NCBI GenBank assembly: GCA_920105625.2
Contig: CAKKTE020000090.1
Span: forward strand, 697,501-761,500
DNA: 64,000 nucleotides
From: Clusia tigrina
Taxonomy: Eukaryota; Arthropoda; Insecta; Diptera; Clusiidae
Direction: 5' to 3'
Positions 1 through 9,856 of this stretch are shown here, piece after piece; within the stretch, counting starts at the first letter, position 1, and every line of letters begins with the position of its first letter. The notes under the pieces were generated by a model. That model saw nothing but the letters and a program-made list of their open reading frames with translations, did not search any database and was not told where the DNA came from. The translations under genes were made by a program, and so were the position numbers.

Positions 1-2
1 AA

Positions 3-683
3 GCACCTCCGATTTATTTGAGGGAGCGTAGCTCTAACGAGCTAATAAAGAGCTAAATTGGTAGCACGTTCTACGTAACTCCAATAAAACTTGGTAACAT
101 TTTAGAAACGAAAATCCAGGTAAATCAGGAAAATGATTACCGTAAAATTGTGTCAGCTTTTGAAGAACAAAACAAAAACTTCTTCACTTACCAGCTAAAA
201 AGCGCTAAGGGTCTATAGATTGTTGTAAAAGGCATTGACTCCAGCGTAGCTTCAGAGGAGGTAAAGGGGGGCTTGCAAATCAATGGCTTCAAAGTTAAAA
301 ATGTTACCAACATCAGAAACAGAGACAGAGTCCCACAACCACTATTTCGGGTGGACCTAGAACCAGGTGACATGAAACTGAAGAAGAACGAACCTCACCC
401 CATTTATAACCTAAAATATTTGTTGCACCGTAGAGTTACTGTAGAAGAACCGCATAAACGAGCAGAACCCGTCCAATGCCTGAACTGCCAAGAAGTTGGC
501 CATGCTAAGTCTTACTGCAAGTTACCCTCCGTTTGCGTTGTGTGTGGGGACCTACATCGTACCGCCAAATGTAACAAACCAAAAGATGACACAAAGATAA
601 AAAAAAATGTAGCAATTGCGGTGGAAACCACACTGCCAACTATAGGGACTGCCCTATTTAAGCGCACGCTAACCGATCTTTGA
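3..683 (+). pseudogene. J1 ORF1, Gag-like nucleic-acid-binding protein, 5' end outside window
   Basis: One reading frame stays recognisable from position 3 to the stop at 683, interrupted by TAA (54-56) and TAG (216-218). The C-terminal part has CCHC-type knuckles: QCLNCQEVGHAKSYC (about residues 67-81 of the uninterrupted 273-683 stretch), followed by CVVCGDLHRTAKC. Jockey ORF1 proteins use such knuckles to bind element RNA. The basic KKNEPHP stretch and the hydrophobic block before it fit the family's central domain. The true start codon is not visible, so this is a partial pseudogene. Confidence 0.75.
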
Positions 684-964
684 CCAAGTAAATTTATCCT
701 ACATCCACTCAGCCCATGAATCTGTTTAACTCCAATTTCCTACAGTCAGCCCATCTGCCAGTCAATTTTCATACGCTAATATTTTAAAGTCAAGCAAAAA
801 GAGCTACCAGCAAACGATATCCATAGCTTTAATTTTAGTAGTCTTAAAGCTTTAATAGAGACTTTAATTCAGACAGTAAATAGTATTACAACCAACATGA
901 CCTGCATGATGCAGGAAATGTTGAAAATGCAATATACACTGCTGCAGGCGGTATTAAACAAACC

Positions 965-1780
965 ATGAACTTAAAAATCTGTTTCTGGAACGCAAATGGC
1001 ATCCACTAACATAAAAACGAACTTAAATATTTCCTATTGGACAAACAAATTGACGTAATGCTGATCTCTGAGACTCATTTGACCTTTAGAAGCTTTTTTA
1101 AAATAAATGGATACACTTTATACGACACCAAGGACCCCCGAGGAAGAGCTTGTGGTGGCTCGGCAATACATATAAAGTCGCGACTCAAACACTATTCTCT
1201 GGGAGACACTCGTGAGGATTACCTTCAGGCAACAAATATTTGCGACGAAAATTTCCACCAGGACTTGGTGATTTCATCTATTTATTCTCCTCCCAGATTT
1301 TCAATCACAGAAAGTCAATACAGTAAATTTTATAAATCACTAGGACCACGTTTTTTGGCAGCTGGTGATTACAACGCTAAGCATACTTTCTGGGGATCAC
1401 GGCTAATCACCCCGAAGGGACGTGTTCTGTTTGATACAATTACTAAAATTGGGCTAAAAGTAATTTCATGCGGACAACCAACCTACTGGCCATCAGATCG
1501 AAAAAATACTCCAGATGTTATTGATTTTGGAGTGGTAAAGGGCGTTCCCAGCGAAATGTTTCTAGTTGAGGCCTCACTAGAATTATCTTCAGCTCATTCT
1601 CCCACTATTGTTACCATACGGAAGCCCCGAGAATCTGGTGATTTGGCGACGACAGTTACACATGTTAACTGGTTGAAATACAAGAAATACCTCAGTGCCC
1701 ATTGCACGGATAGCATGCTGTTAAGAACGCTTGCAGACATAGATGGCTCTATTAGAAAGCTAGATGCAATCCTCTATTAG
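965..1780 (+). pseudogene. J1 ORF2, apurinic-type endonuclease domain
   Basis: ATG at 965 opens ORF2 with the usual N-terminus (ICFWNANGI). TAA at 1007-1009 breaks it and the same frame continues to 1780. Visible EN motifs are LISETH (the metal-binding Glu), AGDYNAKH (normally GDFNAKH) and the C-terminal SAHSP, where the family has SDHSP. The change of that Asp to Ala should abolish nicking. The domain normally cuts one target strand to prime reverse transcription. A 25-bp tandem duplication follows at the end of this frame and is probably what shifted it. Confidence 0.8.
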
Positions 1781-1795
1781 AAAGCTAGATGCAAT
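1747..1795 (+). repeat. 25-bp tandem duplication inside J1 ORF2
   Basis: Two 24-nt identical copies (1747-1770 and 1772-1795) are separated by one base. The second copy carries the coding sequence out of frame, so the duplication is a disabling lesion and not a functional repeat. Confidence 0.9.
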
Positions 1796-1852
1796 TCGAC
1801 CAATCGACAGGTCAGATACCAAAGAATCCACTCTGTAAATGTAGAATGGCTA

Positions 1853-3523
1853 TTGTCAGAAAAAAGAAGAGTTCGAAGAGAATGGCAACGATACAGATCC
1901 CCGCCGTTAAAAATTAGGCTCAAAGAATGTACCAAAAAGCTTAGAAAATTATTAGAATATAAAAAATTACCATCTCTGCAGAAATTTCTCCAAGATCTCG
2001 ATGCAACGCCACAAACAGATTATTCGCTATGGCGAGCAACCAGAGGACTTAAAAAACCTGAGATATGTAAGCCTCCCCTACGAACTTTGGGCGGAGCTTG
2101 GGCAAGAACTGATACTGAAAAAGGGAATCTTTTTGTAAACCATTTGAAAACCGTTTTCACTCCAAATATATCTGCTGATATAGTTGAGAACAGTGGTCGC
2201 GGAAGCAGCCATTCCTCTGAGATTTAATATTCGGGATATTGAAACTGTTATTGCTGGTTTAAACTCAATTACTGACAAAATCAGTAATAAGATGCTTTTA
2301 GAACTGCCCCGTATAGTAAGAAAAAAAATTATTTTCATTATTAATGCTATTGTACGCCTCCAACAGTATCCTACTGAATGGAAGGCTTCGTTGATTACCA
2401 TGATACCTAAGCCCGGAAAAGACCATACGAAAGCAGAATCTTATAGACCTATTATCCTATAATCTAACATGTCAAAACTATTTGAAAAACTACTTATGAG
2501 CAAGCTGACCCCAATACTAAATGAGAATGGATGCATTTCAGATCATCAATTTGGCACAATTGAACAAACACACAAACTTGTAAACGTAGTTAGAAAAACG
2601 TTGGAAGAAAAGGAATATTGTTCTGCCCTCTTCATTGACGTTTCACAGGCTTTTAATAAAGTATGGCATGAAGGTTTAATTTTGTAATTAAAGCAAAACT
2701 TACCCGCAAACACTCATAAGCTATTTAAAAGCTATATAACTGGCCTAAAATGTATCATTAAAGAAGGTAATTTTCTGAGCACACCTCAACCGATTCAAGC
2801 CGGAATTCCCCAAAGCAGTATTTTATATATGCCTCTGATATGCCAATAAGCAATCATATTCATGCATCAACATTCGATGATGTTACAGCTTTCCTAGGCG
2901 TCCACGAAAACCCGCAAATTACAAGAATATACATCTCAGTTGGAGAAATGACTAAAACAATGGAGGAGGTTAACGAACAAAAATGTGTACATATTACATT
3001 TACATTGCGCAGGGAAACATGCCCGCCTATCCATATCAACACCCAGACTATACCGCAACACAGCGAGGTTAAATACCTCGGTATTCATCTTGATCGTCGA
3101 TTAACATGGAAAACCCACATAGAAGCAAAGTTGATCCAAATGAAACTAAAAACAGTTCAAATTAACTGGCTTATAGGGAGAAATTCTACTCTAAGCCTAG
3201 ACTGTAAACTCCTACTATACGACTCGATTCTAAAACCAATATGGTGCTACGGGATTCAGCTATGGGGTACTGCCTCAGCGTCAAATATAGAGAAAATTCA
3301 AAGGCGACAAAATAAAATCCTCCGAAAGATTACAGCCGCTCCGTGGTATGTCAAAAATTCGTGCATTCACAAAGATCTAAACGTCCCGATGGTAAAAAAT
3401 GTGTTTTCAAAACATGTGACAACGTATATTAAGAAGCTTGAGTTCCACCCAAATCCACTGGCCCGCAATATTCTAAATTATAGAGGTCACACTCGACTGA
3501 GAAGGAGAGACACCCTTGCTTAG
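1853..3523 (+). pseudogene. J1 ORF2, linker and reverse transcriptase
   Basis: Frame-broken jockey RT. The linker motif TDYSLWRATRGLKKP is near 2018-2062. The palm begins at IPKPGKDHTKAESYRPI (about 2404-2454), is broken by TAA at 2460, and resumes with SQAFNKVWHEG (RT motif A region, Asp changed). The GIPQSSIL segment follows. The catalytic FADD has lost its Ala codon and reads STFDDVTAF near 2866-2895. The C-terminal part (2840-3523) is long and open, ending with the HPNPLARNIL..TRLRRRDTLA tail typical of the family. At least three frameshifts and two stops make it non-functional. Confidence 0.8.
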
Positions 3524-3765
3524 GTGAGACGTGAGAGACATTCACAGAAGCAATCGTAGAAACTATATTTTTTCGTCTAGCATTGGCTGGACTTAATAAT
3601 AAACAGTTTTAGAGTTAAGATTTGATTACTTATTGTTAGTCCAATTTATATTGAAGACACAATAAATAATAAATGAGAAAAAAACACATATATTAATAGC
3701 ATACGTACATTCATACACGGTTATTTATTGTTTTTTATTTCCCTTTAAAATTTCAAATCTGTCAG

Positions 3766-4390
3766 ATGACACTAAGTAAATTGTCTTACAGTATGGGAGA
3801 GTTGGTTAACAATAAATCAATATTTCAGCAACATTTTCTACAAATAATGAATAACTGCAAATACAAACACAGGACAGATATTTATACAGATAGATCCAAA
3901 GCAACAAACACAGCTTTTGCAGTTTCCAAACCAAAGGCACCACTATCATGGGTGGAACTCCTACTCGTCTGTATTTACAGGCGAGGCTTTTGCCATCTAC
4001 AATGCGTCAGATTATGCTATCCAGAATAAAGGCAAATTCGTTATCTGTTCCGACAGCATTTCTTGTTTAACCGCTGTTGGTAATATCCGCAATGCCTCCA
4101 CACTTATCTCTAAATTCGAGACCTGTGTTATTAAATACTCCCATCAAATCGTCCTACTGTGGGTACCAGGCCACATTGGTATCACTGGAAACGAATATGC
4201 CGATAATGCAGCCAGGTAGTTTCTTTACCAGCACCCACTCTTCTTTACGAGACACATAACCAAAGCGATCTCCGAAAAATGCTTAACCGGTACATTCACG
4301 AGGAGATACAAGCAGAATGGTTAACTTCGTACACCGATACACGCTCTTCAACCCCTAACGGAAAAAAGTCTTCTACCCAAGCAAGTTGTC
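3766..4390 (+). pseudogene. RNase H domain fragment of an I-superclade (LOA/I-like) retrotransposon
   Basis: Two overlapping frames (3766-4029 and 3917-4219) together show an RNase H fold: DIYTDRSK (first Asp, normally TDGSK), GEAFAIYNA (Glu), ICSDSISCL (Asp) and NEYADNAAR (last Asp), with LLWVPGHIGI before it. A single frameshift lies between 3905 and 3935. Jockey itself lacks RNase H, so this is a scrap of a different LINE. The region after 4219 (IQAEWLTSYTDT) looks like its C-terminal tail. Confidence 0.7.
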
Positions 4391-4465
4391 TGAATGTATT
4401 TATTTTTTCGTTCCTCTTTTGTATTATGTGCTCTTTCCATAATAGTTTGTCATCAATTGTCAACC

Positions 4466-4870
4466 GAGGTATTTAGCACTGGCTTTGTCCTCCTATTAGT
4501 GTAAATGACTTGCATAGTCTTGTCCCCATTTATTTTGATTCCCCACTTCCCAAACCAAGATATAGCCAAATCTTAGGGCGATACAAGCAGAACAGTATCG
4601 ACAGAAAATGTGGCTATCATATTGTCATCTGATATAGGTATAGGGATGTCAGCCCTATATAAGATATATAGTCCTAATACACTACCTTGTGGTACTCCAG
4701 CCTCCATTTTTGAAATATCGGAACATTCCTCAACATACTTGACATAGAAATATCGATTTTTAATGTAGCTTTTTAGAAGTAGGTGGAAGTCTAGTGGAAG
4801 GCTGTGAAGACCTAAATTTTGTAACAATTTAAGGTCACACAAAATACCGCCCTCTCCATATACCAACACC
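4466..4870 (-). pseudogene. J2 ORF2, RT palm C-terminal half
   Basis: LCDLKLLQNLGLHSLPLDF, then AGVPQGSVLGLYILYRADIP, and ATFSVDTVLL where the family has the catalytic FADDT. The first catalytic Asp is therefore lost. The reading continues past a frameshift to KWGIKINGDKT and TNRRTKP near 4480-4540. The fragment joins collinearly with the RT part at 5833-6060. Confidence 0.65.
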
Positions 4871-5003
4871 ATGCGAGCACATGTAGACAAACCACGCCAC
4901 ACGTGGTTATGCTCGAACACGACACAACGCCGAAATATGGGAATTCCGTATGCGCGAACTAGTGCCGAAATACGGGACTTGTCGATGCTCGCATGAAAAA
5001 ATG

Positions 5004-5010
5004 TATAAAA
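5004..5010 (+). promoter_or_regulatory. TATA box of the LTR-like block
   Basis: TATAAAA followed by a GC-rich start region (GGCCGGTGCACAGAGG) about 25-30 nt upstream of the first tandem-repeat unit. Its position fits initiation near 5035. Confidence 0.5.
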
Positions 5011-5040
5011 GGCCGGTGCACAGAGGAACCGGTCTCTTGT

Positions 5041-5286
5041 GATTTCAACAGCGGCGGCGACAACAGCGGACGAGCACGCTCGTCTCTTGTGATTTCAACA
5101 GCGGCGGCGACAACAGCGGACGAGCAGGCTCTCTCTCTTGCGATTTCAACAGCAGCGGCGACAACAGCGAACGAGCAGGCGCTCTCTTGTGATTTCAACA
5201 GCGGCGGCGACAACAGCAGACGAGCAGGCTCTCTCTCTTGCGATTTCAACAGTAGCGGCGAGAACAGCGAACGAGCAGGCGAGTAA
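5041..5286 (+). repeat. About 50-bp tandem repeat, nearly five units, with alternating subtypes
   Basis: Units begin with GATTTCAACAG at 5041, 5091, 5142, 5191 and 5242 (periods 49-51). They differ in a spacer that alternates between CTCTTGT and CTCTCTCTTGC, giving an alternating pattern over units 2 to 5. The array sits just downstream of a TATA box. Both strands are free of stops over much of it, but that follows from the repeat composition and I do not call a protein. Confidence 0.9.
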
Positions 5287-5333
5287 GTGGGTATAGTATT
5301 CGCTGACAGTGGCGACCACGGCAGACAGTTCCT

Positions 5334-5605
5334 GACTTTTGAGACTTCTTACGTGATTGGTGGTGTGAGGTTTTAACCGACATCACTACCACGTAAGAGA
5401 ATGCTCCACCCCAGGCGAAGTAAACGCGAGGTTTTAGCCGGCGTTTAATTTCAAAGCAGCTATTGCTTCAATTTAGACTTTTGAGACTTCTTACGTGTTT
5501 GGTGGCGTGAGGTTTTAACCGACATCACTACCACGTAAGAGAGTGCTCCACCTTAAGCGAAGTAAACGCGAGGTATTAACCGGCGTTGAACTTCAAAGAA
5601 GCTAT
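5334..5605 (+). repeat. 142-bp direct tandem duplication
   Basis: Two diverged copies start with GACTTTTGAGACTTCTTACG at 5334 and 5476. Each contains a CACGTAAGAGA..TGCTCCACC block and GCGAAGTAAACGCGAGG. The 142-bp offset is constant along the pair. It belongs to the same LTR-like block as the 50-bp array. Confidence 0.9.
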
Positions 5606-5832
5606 TGATCGTCTGCCACGTCTACCCCACTTCACCGCAATTAGACGAAGCGGAAAGTATACATGATTTAGTTATAATTAGTTTAAGATGAAGTTATAGT
5701 TTACTAAATAATAAAAGAAAGTAAAACAAACTACATCAAACGTTTTGTGTTAAGGTCAATAAAATAAATATTGTACAGGACTCTGAGAAGACTGAGCGTA
5801 CCCCAGCTAGAGATTCCTTACAAGGCATTGTC

Positions 5833-6738
5833 TTAACCTGTGCTGTAGACCTTTGTGCTATACGCTATCAAACGCCTTTGCAACATCAAAGTATACTGCC
5901 ACGCAAGTATTTTTGTATTTTTTTTGTCAATTTCAGTTGCTATTTTATGCTTTACTCTATGAACTTGTTGAATTGTAGAGTGTTTACGTCTGAAACTGAA
6001 CTGGTGGCAAGGGATTATTTGTCTCCTTTCTAAGATGGGCTCCAAACGATCAAAAAGCAATGTTTTTATAGGGTTGGTAGTAAGCTGATCGGTCTGTACG
6101 ATGCAGTTGATAGTACTTTGTATCTCCTTCTTCGTTATTTATTTGATTGATATATTTTGATTGTTGGATGTGGCAGCTGCGACAATTATTTGGTCATTTA
6201 TTTCATTTGTAAATGTTTTGGAAGTGATCTGATAATACATTGGCTTTGTCTAAATGAGTTCGAGTCCACTTGTTGTCTGGAGTTTTGAGTAGCGGTTGAT
6301 GTAAAATTATATTGATTGCGATTTGTTTGGTAGCTTTCCACAACGAGTAGTTGTTAGTCCTTGTGGAGCCTAAATTCGTTAAGTACTTTTCTAGTTTGTC
6401 ATTTTTGTCACGTTTTAACATTTCTTTCAAATCTTTATTTACTTCGTTTAATTTCTTTTTATCCGCTGGTAATCCTGAGAGCTGCCATTGTCTTCTCAGT
6501 TTCCTCTATGTTCTGATGCTTTCCTTGATCGTTGTGGGTATTCTGTTTGTGGGAATTTCGTTATTTATGATTTTATATTATCATTAATGTAAGCTACTGC
6601 ACTGTCAATTTCTTCATCGTTTTTCAATGAGATGTTTATGACAAGTCTTTGTTCTAACATTGTGTGAAAAAGATTCCAATCCGTTCGTTTATTATGAATG
6701 TTTGCTGATCTATAGTATATTAGGGGAGTGCGTTGATA
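5833..6738 (-). pseudogene. J2 ORF2, endonuclease end, linker and RT N-terminal half
   Basis: Conceptual fragments on the minus strand include VAYINDNIKS near 6570-6600, the linker LTNLGSTRTNNYSLWKA at 6350-6400, and the RT fingers QIIPCHQFSFRRKHSTIQQ at 5960-6015. KAFDSV is followed by TAG where jockey has Trp. Several frameshifts separate these blocks. The sequence then runs into the LTR-like block. Confidence 0.65.
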
Positions 6739-6969
6739 TGTAAATACTACCGGAATATACGCTTATTTGGCTGGATTTATGTTACCGTATATTAATATAA
6801 TATATCAGAAATTTACTATTTTTATAAAAATATATATTTATAATTTTGAGATTTTTACATATTTCTAATAAGTTAATTATATTAAAAACACAATCTGCTT
6901 CATAAATTATTTTACGGTACCAAAAATGAAGAATATCGTATTTATATTGTAAAAGCCCTTCCAAAATAT
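6739..6969. other. AT-rich gap, no gene seen
   Basis: Between the truncated J2 and the next LTR-like block lies AT-rich sequence with scattered stops on both strands. I see no element ends here. Confidence 0.5.
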
Positions 6970-7065
6970 TGTTACGAAATCAACACGCCATCTGATTGGT
7001 TGCACACGCGAGAAGGAATGCGAAACTGCGTTCGAAGGCTAGTGGAAGTTCTGGTATACAAGAAG

Positions 7066-7072
7066 TATATAA
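7066..7072 (+). promoter_or_regulatory. TATA box of the second LTR-like block
   Basis: TATATAAG lies about 95 nt from the presumed LTR start and just upstream of the repeat-rich leader. Confidence 0.4.
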
Positions 7073-7518
7073 GCGGTCATACAAATGACATCGGGATCAG
7101 TGAATAAGTGAAAGTGGCAAAGTGAACATCGGAGTAGCAGATCAGTTAACCAGTGACAGTGGCAAAGTGAACATAGCTGGCAGCAAGCAGTTAAAAGTGA
7201 TCATAGCCGAATCGAGAGTGGCAGCAAGCAGAGTGAGCGTCGTATTGGAAAGATCAGTTAACAAGTGACAATAAAAGAGTGAACATCGTATTGGCGGCAA
7301 GCGGTTGACAAGTGATCATAGCCGAATCCTTAGAGTAGTAGCAGTGGTTGAAAAGTGATCGTTGCATAGCGGACATTTTGTTAGCAACGGGCAGTTGAGC
7401 AGTGATCTTCGCAGAGTGGACATCGTTTTCATCATCAGCATAATTGGCGTACAACCATTTCTGATCATTCCCGGGTTATTAGCCTTCGTCAGTCGTCCCT
7501 GCTTCGCGCACGCTGGCG

Positions 7519-8044
7519 TCAATTGGAAACACCAAGTGCAGACAGGTCCTCTTTAACTTGGTCCTTCCAACGTAGTGGTGGTCTCCCCCTCCTGCGTCCG
7601 CCACCCGGCGGCATCGATTCAAATACTTTTTTCGCCGGAGCACTTTCATCCATTCGCACAACATGTCCCAGCCAGCGCAGCCGCTGTGTTTTAATGCGCT
7701 GAACTATATCAATGTCGACGTACAGCTCATACAGCTCATTGTTCCATCTGATTCGATACTCTCCGTAGACGCATATAGGACCATAGATCCTTCGAAGAAT
7801 TTTTCTCTCGAACGCCCCCAAAGCTCGCTCATCGTTGTTTGTCATCGTCGGCACCATAAAGCAGGACGGGAAGGATGAGGGCTTTGTAGAGCTTAATTTT
7901 TGTTCGTCGAGAGAGTGCTCTGCTTCTCAATTGCCTACTGAGCCCAAAGTAACATCTGTTGGCAAGAGTGATTCTTCGCTTGATCTCCTTGCTGAAATCG
8001 TTCGTGGTGTTGATGCTGGTTCCCAGATAAACGAAGTCCATCAC
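7519..8044 (-). pseudogene. RTE-type ORF, C-terminal domain
   Basis: Two overlapping frames (7829-8044 and 7519-7857) encode the segment after the palm: YLGTSINTTNDFSKEIKRR, LYKALILPVLLYGAD, then VQRIKTQRLRWLGHV. This is the conserved tail of the RTE family, with a GRRRGRPPLRW basic motif. A short deletion near 7850 breaks it. Confidence 0.75.
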
Positions 8045-8048
8045 AACT

Positions 8049-9123
8049 TCAAAGTTGTAGTCGCCAACAGTGACGTGGTGTTGACACCAAGTACTTCGTT
8101 TTGTCCTCGTTTACCGCTAAACCCACTCGCCTCGCTTCTCTCTCCAAGCCGGAAAATGCAGCACTCATAGCGCGGCTGTTATGGCCAATGATGTCAATAT
8201 AATCAGCGTACGCCATTAACATGACACTCTTGTGGAAGATAGTGCCTGTGCGATTTAGATCTGCTGCGCGTATGATTTTTTCCAACATTATATTGAGTCA
8301 CCTTGTCTGAATCCTCGCTCAGTAACAAACAGCTCGGACAAGTCGTTACCGATTTTAACTGAGCCAGTGGTGGTGCTTAGCGTCATTTTGCACAGCCGAA
8401 TTAGCTTAGCAGGGACGCCAAATTCAGACATAGCGGCGTCCAGTTGACTCCTTACGGTGCTGTCGAATGCGGGTTTGAAATCGACGAAAAGGTGGTGTAT
8501 GTCGATCTGCTTCTCTAGGGTTTTCTCCAGGATTTGGCGTAGTGTGAACATTTGGTCTATGGTGCCTTTACCAGGTCTGAAGCCACACTGATAAGGCCCA
8601 ATCAGTTCATTGGCGATGGGCTTCAGCCTTTCACAGAGTACGCTTGACAGGACCTTATATGCGATGTTCAGAAGGCTGATCCCGCGGTAGTTGGCACAGA
8701 TTGCCGGATCACCTTTCTTGTGGATTGGGCAGAGCACACTTAAGTTCCAGTTGCTGGGCATGCATTCCTCCGACCATTTTTGCAAATGAGCTGGTGCATG
8801 CGTTTCGTGAGCTCATCGCCGCCAGCCTTGAATAGTTCAGCTGGTATACCATCAGCTCCGGCGGTTTTGTTGTTTTTGAGCCGCCTAATAGCTAGCAAGA
8901 CCTCGTCATAGTCGGGGGGCGCTACTTCATGTTCGTCGTCAGCAACTATGGGGTCGGGTTCATCTTCATTGTTATCATTAGTGGTGTCTCCATTTAGCAG
9001 TTTCGAGAAGTGTTCCCTCCATAACGTGAGGACGCTCTGGACATCCGTCACTAAATTCCCGTTTTCGTCTTTGCAGGAATTGGAATTGGCTCCGGTCTTA
9101 AGACCTTCCGTTTGGCGCCTCAC
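8049..9123 (-). pseudogene. RTE-type ORF, reverse transcriptase
   Basis: RT motifs are visible in order: LKNNKTAGADGIPAELFK (about 8860-8915), CPIHKKGDPAICANYRGISL, GPYQCGFRPGKGTIDQ, VDFKPAFDS (motif A, Asp kept), RGFRQGDS, then after a frameshift and small deletion at about 8288, MAYADYIDI. The catalytic YADD reads YADY, so the second metal-binding Asp is lost. Three frames are needed to follow the domain. Confidence 0.8.
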
Positions 9124-9129
9124 ACGTTC

Positions 9130-9690
9130 CTAGAATTTTCGAACCATATTCCTGCTGCCAAACATCTCGATTTCCTCGCATTCTCTCTTTTCGGCTTCTC
9201 GTTTCTTGCGCCTAAAAAGACGCTTCTCTTCCTTTCTCTTCTCTCGATATCGCTCCTTAGCAGCTCGCGTTGCAGCCGATCGCAGGATGAGTTGGTATGC
9301 TGCGTCTTTCTCTGCAGCTGCGTTGCGACACTCTTCGTCATACCAGCTGTTTTTCTTCGGGCGGTGATAGCCAATCACCTCTTCAGCGGCCGTGCGCATG
9401 GAGTGGGATATAAGCGACCACTGCGCGCAAATATTGAGATCATGGGGAGAATCCGTCAGCATATTCGAGAGCCGAGAAGCAAATGCGGTAGCTGTCTGTT
9501 GCGATTGTAGCTTTCCGACGTCAAGCTTCCTCTGCGAATTAGAGCGAACGTTTTTTGCCGCACTGAGGCGAGTGCGAACCTTAGCTACAACAAGGTAGTG
9601 GTCCGAGTCAATGTTGGCACCTCGGATTGTACGTACGTCTAACACGCTGGATGCATGCCTGCCGTCGATCACAACGTGATCAATTTGGTT
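9130..9690 (-). pseudogene. RTE-type ORF, endonuclease end and linker
   Basis: A long open stretch begins at the truncation with QIDHVVIDGRHASSV and DSDHYLVVAKVR, the last endonuclease motif with the catalytic Asp-His intact. A highly charged linker rich in Lys/Arg/Glu follows (REKRKEEKRLFRRKKREAEK), probably alpha-helical. The upstream two thirds of the endonuclease is absent, so the protein could not nick DNA. Confidence 0.75.
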
Positions 9691-9691
9691 C

Positions 9692-9848
9692 GTGTTAGCA
9701 ACGGGCAGTTGAGCAGTGATCGTCGCAGAGCGGACATCGTGTTAGCAACGGTCAGTTGAGCAGTGATCGTCGCAGAGCGGAAATCGTGTTAGCAACGGGC
9801 AGTAGAGCATTGATTGCCACAGAGCGGACATCGTGTTAGCAACGGGCA
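9692..9848 (+). repeat. 47-bp tandem repeat
   Basis: GTGTTAGCAACGG recurs at 9692, 9739, 9786 and 9833, an exact 47-bp period, with a further unit at 7378-7424 on the other side of the RTE insertion. Each unit contains CAGTTGAGCAGTGATCGTCG or a close variant. Older, more diverged versions extend back to about 7100. Confidence 0.9.
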
Positions 9849-9856
9849 GATGGGTC

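Larger units (their letters stand above)
1..3690 (+). mobile_element. jockey-clade non-LTR retrotransposon copy J1, degenerate
   Basis: This is a two-ORF LINE of the jockey type: Gag with zinc knuckles, then endonuclease and reverse transcriptase. ORF1 runs in from the left edge of the window, so the 5' end is missing here. The order gag, EN, linker, RT, 3' UTR is complete, but every domain is broken by stops or frameshifts. The 3' UTR carries CATTGGC (about 3579), matching a motif shared by the other jockey copies in the window, and it ends in AT-rich sequence with AATAAATAATAAATG near 3660-3675. The copy cannot move by itself. Confidence 0.85.
4882..5822 (+). mobile_element. LTR-like block (possible solo LTR) inserted in J2
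   Basis: The block between the two J2 halves starts near TGTAGAC and ends near TTACA, has a TATA box (5004-5010), two sets of internal tandem repeats, and AATAAA-type signals at 5709-5715 and 5759-5766 close to its right end. This U3-TATA-R-polyA order is what an LTR of about 0.9 kb would show. No coding sequence or second copy is visible here. I could not find a clear target-site duplication, and a TGTAGAC heptamer present at 4882 and 5844 leaves the exact edges uncertain. An unrelated repeat unit is the alternative. Confidence 0.45.
4466..6738 (-). mobile_element. jockey-clade copy J2, split by an LTR-like insertion
   Basis: The minus strand carries, in order from 6738 downwards: the end of the endonuclease (PLIYYRSANIHNKRTDWN), the linker (NNYSLWKATKQ, 6203-6430), RT motif A (KAFDSV, then an in-frame stop, about 5865), and after a gap the PQGSVLG segment and palm end (4573-4870), continuing to about 4466. 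The order is collinear, so one jockey copy has been divided. It is 5'-truncated near 6738 and no 3' UTR is recognisable. Both ends abut other repeats. Confidence 0.7.
7426..9690 (-). mobile_element. RTE-type non-LTR retrotransposon, 5'-truncated
   Basis: Read from 9690 down: C-terminal part of the endonuclease, linker, RT and the characteristic C-terminal domain (RLRWLGHVVRMDE..GRRRGRPPLRW). The 3' end on the minus strand is a short ATGATGATGA run, which fits the short tandem-repeat tails of RTE/BovB-type elements. It lies precisely within a 47-bp repeat unit, with TCG on both sides (7423-7425 and 9690-9692), either a tiny target duplication or microhomology. It is 5'-truncated inside the endonuclease and frame-broken. 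Confidence 0.8.
6970..9856 (+). mobile_element. LTR-like fragment with 47-bp repeats, interrupted by an RTE-type element
   Basis: It starts with TGTTACGAAAT at 6970, has a TATA box (TATATAA, 7066-7072) and then a long series of degenerate repeats built around 'gtgaacatcg' and 'agcagtgatc' motifs. The repeats stop at 7425 and resume in phase at 9692 after a minus-strand retrotransposon. The right side ends near 9856, where an I-superclade fragment begins. The 5' edge, TATA box and repeat-rich transcribed region resemble an LTR, but no PBS, PPT or coding sequence is attached, so identity as an LTR is inference. Confidence 0.5.

Noticed and set aside
4470..4482. Jockey 3' UTR motif AGCACTGGC next to J2
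   Set aside because: It occurs on the strand opposite to J2's orientation, so it is probably chance or part of other sequence.
4959..5286. Two overlapping 96-97-codon repeat-like proteins (both strands)
   Set aside because: They arise from the 50-bp tandem array, which has no stops in several frames; the presence on both strands argues against coding.
9112..9510. 132-codon plus-strand ORF
   Set aside because: It is antisense to the RTE endonuclease/linker frame, which has clear family motifs.
9692..9848. CRISPR-like array
   Set aside because: Units are contiguous 47-bp tandem repeats without spacers, in an insect genome.
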